64,000 nucleotides of DNA from Kutzneria sp044547355 (GCF_044547355.1 NZ_JBIUAG010000002.1:646845-710844), one strand, 5' to 3'; positions 50,900 through 59,928 are shown, numbered from the stretch's first letter. The notes: generated by a model from the letters alone, not told the origin. Numbers and translations are program-made.

Positions 50900-52399
50900 T
50901 CACAGCAGGGGAAGCACGTCGAACGTGTGCCCGGCCCACAGCCGGCGCGACTCTTCCTCGGGGTAGGCCGATGTCGTCACCTCGTCGTCCAGGATCTGGG
51001 TCAGCCGCTGCTCGGGGTCGTAGGCCGGCCACCCCGGGAATCCCGTGCTGGCGAAGGAGATCCAGGCCGAACGGATCCACGCGGACAGGGCCTGCGCCTC
51101 GGCCGAGGGCTCGGAGCCGAACAGGTCGAAGGGCATCCCCGCGTACGTGTCGAGCTCGCCGAAGGTCAGCGGCACGTCAAGACCATGGCAGGCGCCGAGC
51201 CGGCCGCCGTCGGCCGGGGCCACGAAGGTCAGGTCGAACACGTGGGCCCGCCCGCCGCCGGCGACGGCGGCCTCGGCGAGGTGCAGCGAGGGCATCCGCA
51301 GCGTCCAGTCGGACTGGACGAGTTCGAACAGGTACTCGTCGGTGGCGTCGGGAAAAGCCGCCCGGTAGGCCGATTCCGACTCCGGCCCCGGCCCGAACAC
51401 GTCGAGGGCGCGAGTGGCCTGCTCGGCGGTGATCTTGCCCATCCGGCCGCTGGCCGCCAGCAGGATCCGGTACTCGTCACGGGTGTGGCCGACGATCAGC
51501 GGCACCTCCCGCGCCTCTCCGGCGGCCAGGGCCTGCCACGGGGCCTGGGGCAGCGATTCCCCGTCCACCACCGGCGAGAACGGGGTGATGGTGTGCGCGA
51601 CCGTCCCCCAGCGGTCGGCGAACCGGGGCATGGCCGGCCGCAGCGTCGTCGGAAGTTCGGCCAGCTTGTACGGGTCGACGGCGGCGAGGTCGGCGACCGT
51701 CGGGCTCAGGCCCAGGTCCGACACCAGGGCGGTGGCGATGTCGGCGGCCAGCTCAGCGGAGAAGTACGTGCCGGGCACGCTCTGCGCGATGGCCCGGTGG
51801 AACAAACCCCTGGCGGCCGGCATGGCCAGCAGGGCGGCGACCGATCCGGCGCCCGCGGACTCGCCGAACACGGTGACCTGGTCGGGATCGCCGCCGAACT
51901 CCTCGATGTTCTCCCGCACCCAGCGCAGGGCGGCGATCTGGTCGAGCAGGCCCCGGTTGGCCGGGGCGCCGGCGATCTGGGTGAAACCCTCGACGCCGAC
52001 CCGGTAGTTGAAGGTGACCAGGACGACGTCACCGGCCAGCTTCCGTCCATTGTAGACCGGGATCGCCGAGGACCCGGACAGGTAGGCCCCGCCGTAGACC
52101 CACACCAGCACCGGGCGCCGGGCGGCCCGGTCGGCCTCGGGCGTCCACACGTTCAGCGTCAGCCAGTCGGTCGACGTCTCGGGCACGATCGGCATCCCGG
52201 GGCGCATCGGCGACTGCGGCGGCTGGGGGCCGAACGCGACCGCGTCCCGCACGCCGTCCCACGGCGCGGCCGGGCGCGGCGCGGCGAAACGGGCCTCCCC
52301 TACCGGCGGCTGGGCGAACGGAATGCCCCGGAACACGGTCAGTCCGTCCTCGACCAGGCCGCGCACCCGGCCGGCCGCCGTGGCAGCGGTGGTGTTCAT
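50900..52399 (-). CDS. Type-B carboxylesterase (intracellular)
   Basis: A 499-residue esterase without signal peptide. It shows FRGIPFAQPPVG, the nucleophile Ser181 in GESAG, and an oxyanion region where the usual His-Gly-Gly-Gly reads YGGAY (about 102-106), as in some family members. ATG 52399 lies two bases after the MFS stop (TGACATG), so it is co-translated with the transporter. Import of an ester by the transporter followed by hydrolysis is the obvious reading. It is a paralogue of the enzyme at 57308, which is also 499 residues, across the regulator. Confidence 0.92.
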   Translation of the reverse strand: MNTTAATAAGRVRGLVEDGLTVFRGIPFAQPPVGEARFAAPRPAAPWDGVRDAVAFGPQPPQSPMRPGMPIVPETSTDWLTLNVWTPEADRAARRPVLVWVYGGAYLSGSSAIPVYNGRKLAGDVVLVTFNYRVGVEGFTQIAGAPANRGLLDQIAALRWVRENIEEFGGDPDQVTVFGESAGAGSVAALLAMPAARGLFHRAIAQSVPGTYFSAELAADIATALVSDLGLSPTVADLAAVDPYKLAELPTTLRPAMPRFADRWGTVAHTITPFSPVVDGESLPQAPWQALAAGEAREVPLIVGHTRDEYRILLAASGRMGKITAEQATRALDVFGPGPESESAYRAAFPDATDEYLFELVQSDWTLRMPSLHLAEAAVAGGGRAHVFDLTFVAPADGGRLGACHGLDVPLTFGELDTYAGMPFDLFGSEPSAEAQALSAWIRSAWISFASTGFPGWPAYDPEQRLTQILDDEVTTSAYPEEESRRLWAGHTFDVLPLL

Positions 52400-52400
52400 G

Positions 52401-53657
52401 TCAGTTGACTCCCTTGATGCGGTAGACACACGCCGCCCCGAGCACCGCGATCACCGCGGCCAGCAGGAACAGCAGGGTGTAGCCGCCGATCGTGGCGGCG
52501 CCCACGGCGATCACGGCCGGCGCGATGATCGGCACGACCGACTGCGGCAGCGGGTTGGTGACCATCAGCACGCCCAGGTCCTTGGCGGTGTCGCCCCGGC
52601 TGGGCAGGACCTGGGTGGCCAGCGCCAGGTCGACGGCGAGGAAGCCGCCGCTGCCGAGGCCGGCGATCGCGCTGGCGACGATCACCCAGTTCGCGTCGGG
52701 CGCGAAGGCCATCAACACCAGTCCCAGCGCGATGAGCAGGGAACCCGCCGCCACGAACGGCTTGCGGCGGCCGGCCCGGTCCGACCACCAGCCCATGAGA
52801 TAGCTGGACAGGATCGCCGTGGCGGTGGCGCCCAGGTTGACCAGCACCACCGTGCCGGTCAGGGCCGAGCCGGCCAGGCCGAAGCGATCCGTGAGCAGGT
52901 AGACGAAGTAGACCAGCACCCCGGTGTTGCCGAACTGGATGGCGAACCGCCCGAGCCACAGCCAGCCGAAGTTGGGGTTCTTGCGCGGGTTGAAGACGAA
53001 CGAGCCGGCGAACTCCTTCAGGCTGAACGGGGCCGGCCGCTCGGTGAGCCTGCGGTCCTTCAGGCACAGGACGAACAGTGCCGTGCACACCACCATGATG
53101 GCCGAGGGCACGACAAAACGCGCGATGTCGCCCTGGAACCCGTCCACCACCAGCGATCCGGTCAGGATCGCGATCGACGTGCCGAGGCCGGCGATGCCCG
53201 AGACCAGTCCGCGCCGTTGCGGCGGCACCTGGTCGGCCACGGTCGCGTTGGCGGCGGCCTGCGCGGAGTTGATGAAGATCGTCGCCAGGCACCAGCCCAG
53301 CACCACCTGCCACAGCGAGCCGGCCGTGGCGATCAGCACCGCGCTCAGCACCGCCCCGACCGCGCCGCCGACCATCCACGGCCGGCGCATGCCGAATCGG
53401 GACACCGTGCGGTCGGACAGGCGGCCGGCCAGCGGGCCGCAGACGATCGCGAACACCGCGGCGACCGCGGCGACCAGGCCGAACGCGGCGGCCTTGTGCT
53501 GGTCGCCGACCAGATCGGCGACCTTGAGCGGCAGGGTGAGGCGGACGGGCGTGAGCAGCGCCATGTACGCGCCGACGTTGAACAGGGCGAGGCCGGGAGT
53601 GAACAGGCGGCCGGGATGCTGCTCCGGCCGGGTCTCGGTGTCGAGCTTGCTGGTCAT
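52401..53657 (-). CDS. MFS transporter
   Basis: A 418-residue major-facilitator permease with about 12 hydrophobic helices. The loop 2-3 motif GRLSDRTVSRFGMRRPW (about residues 78-94) and the loop 8-9 counterpart GWWSDRAGRRKPF are both present. The overall pattern resembles sugar/glycoside-type (GPH-like or general MFS) symporters. ATG 53657 has AGGAAG upstream. It is placed between an esterase and an ADP-ribosylglycohydrolase-type enzyme, so it probably takes up the locus substrate. Confidence 0.92.
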   Translation of the reverse strand: MTSKLDTETRPEQHPGRLFTPGLALFNVGAYMALLTPVRLTLPLKVADLVGDQHKAAAFGLVAAVAAVFAIVCGPLAGRLSDRTVSRFGMRRPWMVGGAVGAVLSAVLIATAGSLWQVVLGWCLATIFINSAQAAANATVADQVPPQRRGLVSGIAGLGTSIAILTGSLVVDGFQGDIARFVVPSAIMVVCTALFVLCLKDRRLTERPAPFSLKEFAGSFVFNPRKNPNFGWLWLGRFAIQFGNTGVLVYFVYLLTDRFGLAGSALTGTVVLVNLGATATAILSSYLMGWWSDRAGRRKPFVAAGSLLIALGLVLMAFAPDANWVIVASAIAGLGSGGFLAVDLALATQVLPSRGDTAKDLGVLMVTNPLPQSVVPIIAPAVIAVGAATIGGYTLLFLLAAVIAVLGAACVYRIKGVN

Positions 53658-53673
53658 CTGGCGACTTCCTTGT

Positions 53674-55017
53674 CTAGATTCCAGCCGTGCTGAGGAGGTT
53701 GGCCTCGGCGATCGCGAGGGTCCGCTCGGCGAGCGACGAGACGGGCAGGTCCCCGAAGCCGAAAATCCCGGTGCGGCAACGGTCTTCGAGGGGATCGACC
53801 AGCTCGGCGGGCAGGGCCGCCCGGCCGAGGAAGGCGCCGGCCCACGCGCCGGCGGTGGCGCCGATCGAGTCGGTGTCCAGGCCGGCCTGCACGGCCAGCC
53901 CGACCGTCTCGCCGAACCGGCCGCCGCCCCACAGCACCGCCGCGGTGAGCGCGCCGGCGTTGTTGACGGTGTGCACCCAGCTCATGCCGGCGTGTCGGGC
54001 GTGCAGGTCGTCCAGGCACTTCTCCCAGTCCAGGCCGTGGCGGAACTGGTCGAGCACGGTCGTGATCTCGACGGCCAGCCGGGAGTCCGGCGGCACGTGC
54101 CGGAGCGACTCCACAATGGACTCCTCCGGGCCGGCGGCGGTGAACGCCGAGGAGATCAGCGCGGCAGCCCACATCGCCCCGTAGATGCCGTTGGCCCGAT
54201 GGCTGAGCGCGGCGTCCTGATGGGACAGGATGGCGGCCCGGCGGGGCCGGCCGGGCCAGGTGAAGCCGAAGATGTCGGCGCGGATCAGCGCGCCGATCCA
54301 TTCCCGGTACGGGTTGCGGTGCTCCCCGGCCTGGGCCAGCGGCACGTCCCGGAGCAGGTTCTGATAGGTCGCGCGTTCGGCCGTGAACAGTTGGTAGACG
54401 GGGAAGCGGGACAGCCACTCCGCCGCCACGTCCCGCGAGGTGTAGCCGGGTCCGTAGGTCTCCAACAGGTGCAGGCCCAGCACCGTGTAGTCGATGTCGT
54501 CGTCACGCACCGATCCGTGCACACGGCCGGCCGTGAGGCCCTCGAAGCCCCACCGGCCCAGCCGGTCCCGCTCGGCCGGGTCGTCGAAGGGCACGTATCC
54601 GGTGAGCGGATAGGCGTTCTTGGCTTGGAGGTAGTCCCGAATGGACTCCCGGGTGGGGCCGATCTCCAGGGGCTTGCCCATCATGTTGCCGATGATCCGG
54701 CCGAGCCAGCCGCCGTGGATGCGGTCGCCCAGCGCCGTCGGCTCGACCGCCGGCGCGGCGTCCGGCAGGGTGGCCACGATCTCGTGCCGGGCCGAGGTCT
54801 CCGTGTGCGGCCAGTCCGGCACCCGTGGCCGGTCCAGGATCTCCCGGTAGAGCGCCAGCAGCTCGGCCTCGTCCTGGGGCGACAGGGACTCCAGGCGGGG
54901 CCGCAACCCGGCCACGTCGTGACCGGCCTGAGCGGCCTGCTGCAACTCGTTGCGGGCCAACGCCCACGGCTCCTGGCCGACCGGACTGGGCGACTCGCCC
55001 TCGTTCAAGTACTCCAC
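53674..55017 (-). CDS. ADP-ribosylglycohydrolase-family protein
   Basis: A 447-residue enzyme. The family signature is visible from about residue 95: GDRIHGGWLGRIIGNMMGKP, then RDDDIDYTVLGL (about 171-182) and, near the C-terminus, LDTDSIGATAGAWAG. The Asp residues would hold the two Mg ions of dinuclear ADP-ribosylglycohydrolases. In catabolic loci such proteins often act on other N-glycosides rather than on ADP-ribosylated proteins, so a nucleoside- or glycoside-like substrate is possible here. The start is GTG 55017 with GAGGAG upstream. It is divergent from the FadR regulator. Confidence 0.9.
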   Translation of the reverse strand: MEYLNEGESPSPVGQEPWALARNELQQAAQAGHDVAGLRPRLESLSPQDEAELLALYREILDRPRVPDWPHTETSARHEIVATLPDAAPAVEPTALGDRIHGGWLGRIIGNMMGKPLEIGPTRESIRDYLQAKNAYPLTGYVPFDDPAERDRLGRWGFEGLTAGRVHGSVRDDDIDYTVLGLHLLETYGPGYTSRDVAAEWLSRFPVYQLFTAERATYQNLLRDVPLAQAGEHRNPYREWIGALIRADIFGFTWPGRPRRAAILSHQDAALSHRANGIYGAMWAAALISSAFTAAGPEESIVESLRHVPPDSRLAVEITTVLDQFRHGLDWEKCLDDLHARHAGMSWVHTVNNAGALTAAVLWGGGRFGETVGLAVQAGLDTDSIGATAGAWAGAFLGRAALPAELVDPLEDRCRTGIFGFGDLPVSSLAERTLAIAEANLLSTAGI

Positions 55018-55088
55018 GGCGACTCCTCGTCGAGCTCGACCACCACGCTAACACGAGGTCTCCAAGTCACCTAGTGTCTCGGTCACTT

Positions 55089-55118
55089 GTTGACATCAGC
55101 AACCAGTCGGCCTACCGT
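55089..55118 (+). promoter_or_regulatory. Promoter for a leaderless regulator transcript, with overlapping operator
   Basis: TTGACA (55090-55095) and TACCGT (55113-55118) are spaced 17 bases. Initiation about seven bases downstream would fall at the GTG start 55126, giving a leaderless mRNA. GTTG-N7-CAAC (55089-55103) is an inverted repeat over the -35, a plausible GntR-type site for autoregulation. Confidence 0.6.
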
Positions 55119-55125
55119 CGGCCGG

Positions 55126-55932
55126 GTGGCACACGAAACAGCGAGCATCGGCCCCGACCGCCGGATCGGCCGCAGCCGGGTCGCCGACCAGATCGTCGAC
55201 GACCTGCGGGAACGCATTCTCAGCGGCGAGCTGGCCAACGGCGCGCGGCTGCCGGCCGAACGGGAGCTGGCCGAGCACTACGGCGTCAGCGGCGCGACGA
55301 TCCGTGAGTCGGTGCGCGTGCTGGCCACCATCGGCCTGGTCGACGTCCGGCACGGCGCCGGCTCGTTCGTCACCGCCGAGCCCGACACCATGATCGGCAT
55401 GTCCATCGCCTCGGTGGTGCGGCTGGAGGGCGTGGGGGCGCACGAGGTGCTCGGCCTGCTCGGCGCCCTCAACCGACACGCCGCCCAGGAGGCGACCCGG
55501 CACGCCACCGACGAGGAGATCGCCTCGCTGCGGGCCGCCGCCGAGAAGCTGGCCGCCATCGACGACATCGACACCGCCCGGGAGGACCTGCGGGCGTTCA
55601 TGCGGCGGATGTCGGAGATCTCGCACAACGCCCTGCTGGTCCCGCTGTGCCGGCTGCTGGCCGACGTGCAGGTGGAGCTGGCCATCGAGCTGAGCGGCGG
55701 CCGCCTGACCGAGTGGATGCGCGTGGCCGGCGGCCTGCACGAGCACCGGATGGCGCTGGTCGAGGCGGTCGAGAGCCGGTCGCCCGAGCGTGCCGCCGAG
55801 GCCGTGGACGCGCATTCCGCCTACGCGGCGAGCCTCATCCTGTCCACTCCGCAGGCCAAGAAGGTCCAGGCCGCCGACCCGGGCTACGCCCGGCTGCTGG
55901 CCGGCATGTTCACCGCACGGCTGGCGGGCTGA
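55126..55932 (+). CDS. FadR-type GntR-family transcriptional regulator
   Basis: A 268-residue regulator. The winged HTH is at about residues 15-80 (QIVDDLRERILSGELANG; RLPAERELAEHYGVSGATIR), followed by a helical FCD-type effector domain (HEVLGLLGALNRHAAQEATR; FMRRMSEISHNALLVPLC; LHEHRMALVEAV). The start is GTG 55126, fixed by the promoter position. It lies between the two arms of the catabolic locus and is followed by cupin, HbpS and esterase genes with short gaps. It probably represses both arms until an acid or sugar-acid effector binds. Confidence 0.92.
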   Translation: MAHETASIGPDRRIGRSRVADQIVDDLRERILSGELANGARLPAERELAEHYGVSGATIRESVRVLATIGLVDVRHGAGSFVTAEPDTMIGMSIASVVRLEGVGAHEVLGLLGALNRHAAQEATRHATDEEIASLRAAAEKLAAIDDIDTAREDLRAFMRRMSEISHNALLVPLCRLLADVQVELAIELSGGRLTEWMRVAGGLHEHRMALVEAVESRSPERAAEAVDAHSAYAASLILSTPQAKKVQAADPGYARLLAGMFTARLAG

Positions 55933-55950
55933 CCCACTGGGAGGAACCCG

Positions 55951-56877
55951 ATGAAGATCGTGCATTTCGACGAGGACAACTGGTTCTCCGACCACCCGAG
56001 CGGCGCGCTGCACTTCCAGCACCTGCTCAAGGGCGAGCCGGACTCGCCCGACAACTTCATGTACGTGCTGGCCAGGCAGGTCGACGAGTGGTCGATGCCG
56101 CGGCACCGGCACAACTTCGAGCAGATCCGGCTGCCGCTGGTCGGCGACAACACGACGTACGGGCGCGGCGTGGTCCTCAAGGAGGGCCAGGTCGGCTACT
56201 TCCCCGAGGGATTGTCCTACGGGCCGCAGGAATCGCCGATGAAGGGCATGGCGCCCGGCGAGCCGCTCGGCCTGACGCTCCAGTTCGGCGGGTCGTCCGG
56301 CTACGGCTTCATGAGCATCGAGCAGCGCCGCCAGGCCCGGGAGGAGCTCATCGCCGCCGGCGGCAGCTTCGACGGCCCGTTCTACGTCCGCCCGGACGGC
56401 AGCCGGCAGTGGGGCCTGACCACCATCTGGGAGCACGTGTTCGGCAGCCACCTGAAGTACTCGCGGCCGCGCTACTCGCTGCCGGTCGTCGCGGACCCCC
56501 AGCGGTTCAACTGGCTTCCGGTCGAGGACGCGGAGGGCGTTGACCACAAGTGGCTGGGGGCCTTCTCCGAGCGCGGGGTGTGGGTGGAGATGGTCCGGCT
56601 GCGGCCAGGGGCCCGATGGTCCACTGTGGACACCAAGGCCCGGCGGCTGGTCACCGTGCTCGCCGGCGACGGCGAGTGCGACTGCGAGCAGATCGGCTAT
56701 CTCACCGCGATCCAGGCCGACGCGGGCGAGTCGCTCGACCTGGTCGCCGGGGAGAATCCGCTGGAGCTGTTCCTGATCGGGCTGCCGCCGGTCGTGCTCC
56801 CGGCCAGCGAGTCGCAGGAGTACGACCTGGAGGAGTTCCCGGCCGAGGACCAGGAACCGGTCGGGCAGCCGGCCTGA
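55951..56877 (+). CDS. Bicupin-like protein
   Basis: A 308-residue cytoplasmic protein with two predicted cupin barrels. The first carries HRHNFEQIRLPL (about residues 52-63) and LKEGQVGYFPEG, giving likely metal-binding His and Glu. The second, less complete, spans about 200-290 (VEMVRLRPGARWSTVDTKA; LTAIQADAGESLDL). ATG 55951 has GGGAGGA upstream. The family covers dioxygenases, isomerases and small-molecule sensors. The reaction is unknown; the context suggests a step in breakdown of the locus substrate. Confidence 0.82.
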   Translation: MKIVHFDEDNWFSDHPSGALHFQHLLKGEPDSPDNFMYVLARQVDEWSMPRHRHNFEQIRLPLVGDNTTYGRGVVLKEGQVGYFPEGLSYGPQESPMKGMAPGEPLGLTLQFGGSSGYGFMSIEQRRQAREELIAAGGSFDGPFYVRPDGSRQWGLTTIWEHVFGSHLKYSRPRYSLPVVADPQRFNWLPVEDAEGVDHKWLGAFSERGVWVEMVRLRPGARWSTVDTKARRLVTVLAGDGECDCEQIGYLTAIQADAGESLDLVAGENPLELFLIGLPPVVLPASESQEYDLEEFPAEDQEPVGQPA

Positions 56878-57308
56878 TGCTGTCGCTGGACCAGGCGTCG
56901 GCCGTGGTCGACGCGGCGCTTCGCCACGCAGTCGAGCGCGGCTGCGAGCCGTTGACGGTGGCCGTGCTCGACCCCGGCGGGCACCTGCTGGTGCTCAAAC
57001 GCCAGGACGGCAGCGCGATCCTTCGTCCGCAGATCGCGCAGGCCAAGGCCTGGGGCGCGCTGGGCATGGGCCGCGGCACCCGCGCCCTGGCCGGGCGTGC
57101 GGCCCTCGCCCCGTCGTTCTTCATCGCGCTGGCCGCCATGTCCGGTGGCAATGTCGTGCCGGTGCCGGGCGGAGTGCTTGTGCGGGACGAAAAAGGCGTG
57201 ATTCTCGGGTCGGTCGGCGTCAGCGGCGACCATCCCGACAACGACGAGGCGTGCGCCGTCTTCGGCATCGAGCACGCCGGCCTGCGGGCCGACCCCGGGG
57301 AGGGATGA
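56877..57308 (+). CDS. GlcG/HbpS-family protein (DUF336)
   Basis: A 143-residue protein with the family's typical features: LSLDQASAVVDAALRHAVER, AVLDPGGHLLVLKRQDG and VPVPGGVLVRDEKGVILGSV, ending GVSGDHPDNDEACA. Members bind haem (HbpS) or appear in glycolate and diol catabolic operons (GlcG, PduO C-terminal). The start ATG 56877 shares its A with the preceding TGA (TGATG), and the stop overlaps the next gene's ATG. It is fully embedded in the catabolic operon. Confidence 0.9.
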   Translation: MLSLDQASAVVDAALRHAVERGCEPLTVAVLDPGGHLLVLKRQDGSAILRPQIAQAKAWGALGMGRGTRALAGRAALAPSFFIALAAMSGGNVVPVPGGVLVRDEKGVILGSVGVSGDHPDNDEACAVFGIEHAGLRADPGEG

Positions 57309-58807
57309 TGACGCAAGTCCGTGTCGAGCAAGGCCTTCTCGAGGGCAACCAGCGGGACGGGGTGTTCCGGTTTCGCGGCATCCCTTACGCCGCACCGCCG
57401 CTGCGCTGGGCCGCGCCGCAGCCGCCGCTTGGCTGGGACGGCGTGCGCGACGCGACGACGTTCGGCAACGCCGCGATCCAGACCGTCCACCACGGCGACG
57501 ATCTCGGGGCCGAGCAGAGCGAAGACTGCCTGCACCTCAACGTCTGGTCCGCTCGGCTGGAGCCGCAGGCGCGCCAGCCGGTCATGGTGTGGATTCACGG
57601 CGGCGGATTCATCACCGGGTCCGGGTCGATGCCCGACTACCACGGCACCGCGTTGGCGCAGCACGGCGTGACCTACGTGTCGATCAACTACCGGCTCGGC
57701 GCGCTCGGCTTCGCCCACCACCCCGAGACCGGCGGCAACTTCGCCGTGCGGGACTGGGTCGCCGCGCTGGACTGGGTTTCCCGCAACATCACCGCCTTCG
57801 GCGGCGATCCCGGCAACGTCACCATCTTCGGCCAGTCCGCCGGCGCCAGCGCCGTTCGGACCCTGCTCGCCACGCCGTCGGCCCGCGGGCTGTTCCACCG
57901 GGCCATCGTGCAGAGCGCCGGCTTCGAGCCGTACGCCGCGTTGCCCAACGTCGGCCGGCACCGTGTCGTCGACGCCAGCGCCCGGCTGTTCGACCAGTTG
58001 GGCGGCAACGACATCGCGCATCTGCGCCAGCTTCCCGTCGAGCAGGTGCGCGCGGCCTCGTTCCAACTCGCCGGCGTCATCCCGCCGCCCGGGCAGGTCC
58101 ACACCCCGGCCAACCTGGTCTGGTGCCCCACCGAGGACGGTGATGTCGTCGGCCCGGATCTGTCCTGCTGGGCCGCCGAGATTCCCGTGCTGTTCGGGCA
58201 CACTGCCGACGAGGCACGGTACTTCATCACCCCCAGCGGGCCGTACGGCGCCCCGCCCGGCACCGTCGACCCCGCCGACCTCTACACCCCGGCCACCCTC
58301 GCGCGAGCGGCCGCCGTCCTCGCCGGGGCCTCGGCCGACGACGTTCTGGCTTCCCTCAACGGAAGTCCGTACGAGTCGCTCGCCGCGCTCATGACCACCG
58401 CCATCTGGGCCGAGCCCGCCTTGGCGTCCTACCGGCGATTCGCCTCGCTGGGCCGCACCGCCTACTTCTACCGCTTCAGCCGCGTCTCCCCCGGCAACCG
58501 CCGCACCGGCAAGCTCGCCTACCACATGTCCGAACTCCCTTATCTGTTCGGACATCTCACCCCCGCCGAGGACTACGACGAGATCGACGCCGACGTCTCC
58601 GCGACGATGACGCACGCCTGGACCGAGTTCGCCCGCACCGGCGTGCCCCGCAGTCCGGACGGCGCTGCCTGGCCGGTGGTCGGCGGCGAGGAGACGGTGA
58701 TTGACGACAAGGCGTACAGCGGCCCCCTGGAGATCGGACCGGTCACCGCGTCGATCAACGCGGTTCGAGAGGCGCACGCCTTCGACACCGGTGTGACCCA
58801 TCGCTGA
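57308..58807 (+). CDS. Type-B carboxylesterase (intracellular)
   Basis: A 499-residue esterase with FRGIPYAAPPLRW, SEDCLHLNVW, the oxyanion HGGGF (97-101) and the nucleophile Ser177 in GQSAG, a variant of GESAG. The His region (AYHMSELPYLF) is intact. Two adjacent ATGs (57305, 57308) follow GGGGAGGG; the second is chosen for spacing. It is the last gene of the FadR-side operon. Together with the paralogue at 50900 it suggests an ester-rich substrate handled by two esterases. Confidence 0.92.
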   Translation: MTQVRVEQGLLEGNQRDGVFRFRGIPYAAPPLRWAAPQPPLGWDGVRDATTFGNAAIQTVHHGDDLGAEQSEDCLHLNVWSARLEPQARQPVMVWIHGGGFITGSGSMPDYHGTALAQHGVTYVSINYRLGALGFAHHPETGGNFAVRDWVAALDWVSRNITAFGGDPGNVTIFGQSAGASAVRTLLATPSARGLFHRAIVQSAGFEPYAALPNVGRHRVVDASARLFDQLGGNDIAHLRQLPVEQVRAASFQLAGVIPPPGQVHTPANLVWCPTEDGDVVGPDLSCWAAEIPVLFGHTADEARYFITPSGPYGAPPGTVDPADLYTPATLARAAAVLAGASADDVLASLNGSPYESLAALMTTAIWAEPALASYRRFASLGRTAYFYRFSRVSPGNRRTGKLAYHMSELPYLFGHLTPAEDYDEIDADVSATMTHAWTEFARTGVPRSPDGAAWPVVGGEETVIDDKAYSGPLEIGPVTASINAVREAHAFDTGVTHR

Positions 58808-58850
58808 GGTCCCACCGGACGAGATCCACCGTCCAGCGGGCTCCTAGATC

Positions 58851-58892
58851 AAGGGACCGTTTCTCACGCCCAACGCCAGGAAGGGGCCCTTC
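58851..58892. repeat. Imperfect inverted repeat between convergent genes (dispersed-repeat or terminator-like)
   Basis: AAGGGACC (58851-58858) and a GG(G)CCCTT end (to 58892) are near-complementary arms, with ACGCCCAACGCC in the centre. It lies exactly between the esterase stop and the convergent thioesterase stop, where it could end transcription both ways. From memory, closely similar AAGGG...CCCTT hairpins recur between genes in Amycolatopsis and relatives. Only this copy is found in the window. Confidence 0.5.
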
Positions 58893-59337
58893 ATGACGTG
58901 GCCGCCCACTGAGCTTCGAACTCGGGCGGGGTGGGCGGGATGCGCTCGAACACATCGCGGAGCTTGGGTGGGATCGCGGTCTTCCGGAACTCGCCGGGGG
59001 TGAAGGCGACGTAGCGGACGGAGGCGGTGACGGCCTCGCGGGCGGCGACGGCGCCGCGGTAGGCGATGGTGAGGGAAGTGGTGCCGAGGTGGCGGCGCAG
59101 GACGGCGATCTCGAGGAGGTCGTCGAAGCGGGCCGGGGAGCGGTAGCGGATGGTGATCTCGGCCATCACCAGGTCGACGCCGGAGCGGGCGAGGAAGTCG
59201 AAGGAGCCGGCGACGGTGCGGAACGCCTCGATGAAGGCGGCCTCGAAGAACACGCCGTAGCGCGAGGCGTGCACGATGCCCTGCATGTCGGTGTCCCCGG
59301 GCCGAATGCGCACGGTGTGCACCAGTTCGCTGTCCAA
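58891..59337 (-). CDS. Hotdog-fold acyl-CoA thioesterase (4-hydroxybenzoyl-CoA thioesterase type)
   Basis: A 148-residue single hotdog domain. RIRPGDTDMQGIVHASRYGV (about residues 11-30) carries the catalytic Asp-x2-Gly-x-Val-His/Ser pattern of the 4HBT/YbgC family, and ITIRYRSPARFDDLLEI follows. The start is TTG 59337 with GAGGGGGAG six bases upstream, a rare start codon. It lies 36 bases after the Asp23-cluster membrane gene and may be read through from it. It would release CoA from short or aromatic acyl-CoA; the substrate is not defined. Confidence 0.88.
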   Translation of the reverse strand: MDSELVHTVRIRPGDTDMQGIVHASRYGVFFEAAFIEAFRTVAGSFDFLARSGVDLVMAEITIRYRSPARFDDLLEIAVLRRHLGTTSLTIAYRGAVAAREAVTASVRYVAFTPGEFRKTAIPPKLRDVFERIPPTPPEFEAQWAATS

Positions 59338-59373
59338 CGGTCTCCCCCTCGATCGCCGCGGCCGACCTCGAAC

Positions 59374-59928
59374 CTACAGCACCCGGACAGTGGTGGTGCT
59401 GAAGCGGAATTCGACGGTGGCGGCGACGGCGTCGAGGTCGAGGGCCTGGCGGAGGCGGGGCAGGACATCGGCGGCGAGGGCCTGGCGGATCGACCGGAGG
59501 TCGGCGTCGGGCTCGGCGGTGACGAGCAGGGCCAGGGTGGGGGCGTCGCGGGTGCCGCCGAGATCGGCGGCGGCGGAGCGGACGCCGGGCAGGGCGGCGA
59601 CTTCGTCCTCGAAGGGCGTGACGGCGATGGTCGGACGGTACGTCGTCGCGCCGGATTCCTCGGTGTGCTGCCAGGTGTGGGTCTTCGGCCCCCGGCCGAA
59701 CTGGGCCAGCAGCCAGCGCAAGGCCAGCAGTCCGATGATCACGCCGGCGGCCCCGACGGCGGTGGGTGTCCACGCCGGCGGGCGGCCGAGGTCGGGCAGC
59801 ACGGCCGAATCCGGCGCGAGCGGCCCGATCCGGGCGAAGTGGGCGGCGGCGGCGATCGCGCCGGCCGCCAGCAAGACGATGCCCAGCAGGGCGAGCAGCG
59901 TCCGGTTGAGGCGGGCCGGGCGGTTCAT
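59374..59928 (-). CDS. Two-TM Asp23-cluster membrane protein (AmaP-like)
   Basis: A 184-residue protein with TM helices at about residues 10-33 and 54-74 and a cytoplasmic C-terminal domain (ATTYRPTIAVTPFEDEVAAL; TLALLVTAEPDADLRSIRQA). The layout matches the alkaline-shock membrane anchor AmaP that recruits Asp23 to the membrane in firmicutes, and actinobacterial equivalents in Asp23 operons. ATG 59928 has GGAGGAG upstream and overlaps the preceding stop (ATGA). Confidence 0.78.
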   Translation of the reverse strand: MNRPARLNRTLLALLGIVLLAAGAIAAAAHFARIGPLAPDSAVLPDLGRPPAWTPTAVGAAGVIIGLLALRWLLAQFGRGPKTHTWQHTEESGATTYRPTIAVTPFEDEVAALPGVRSAAADLGGTRDAPTLALLVTAEPDADLRSIRQALAADVLPRLRQALDLDAVAATVEFRFSTTTVRVL

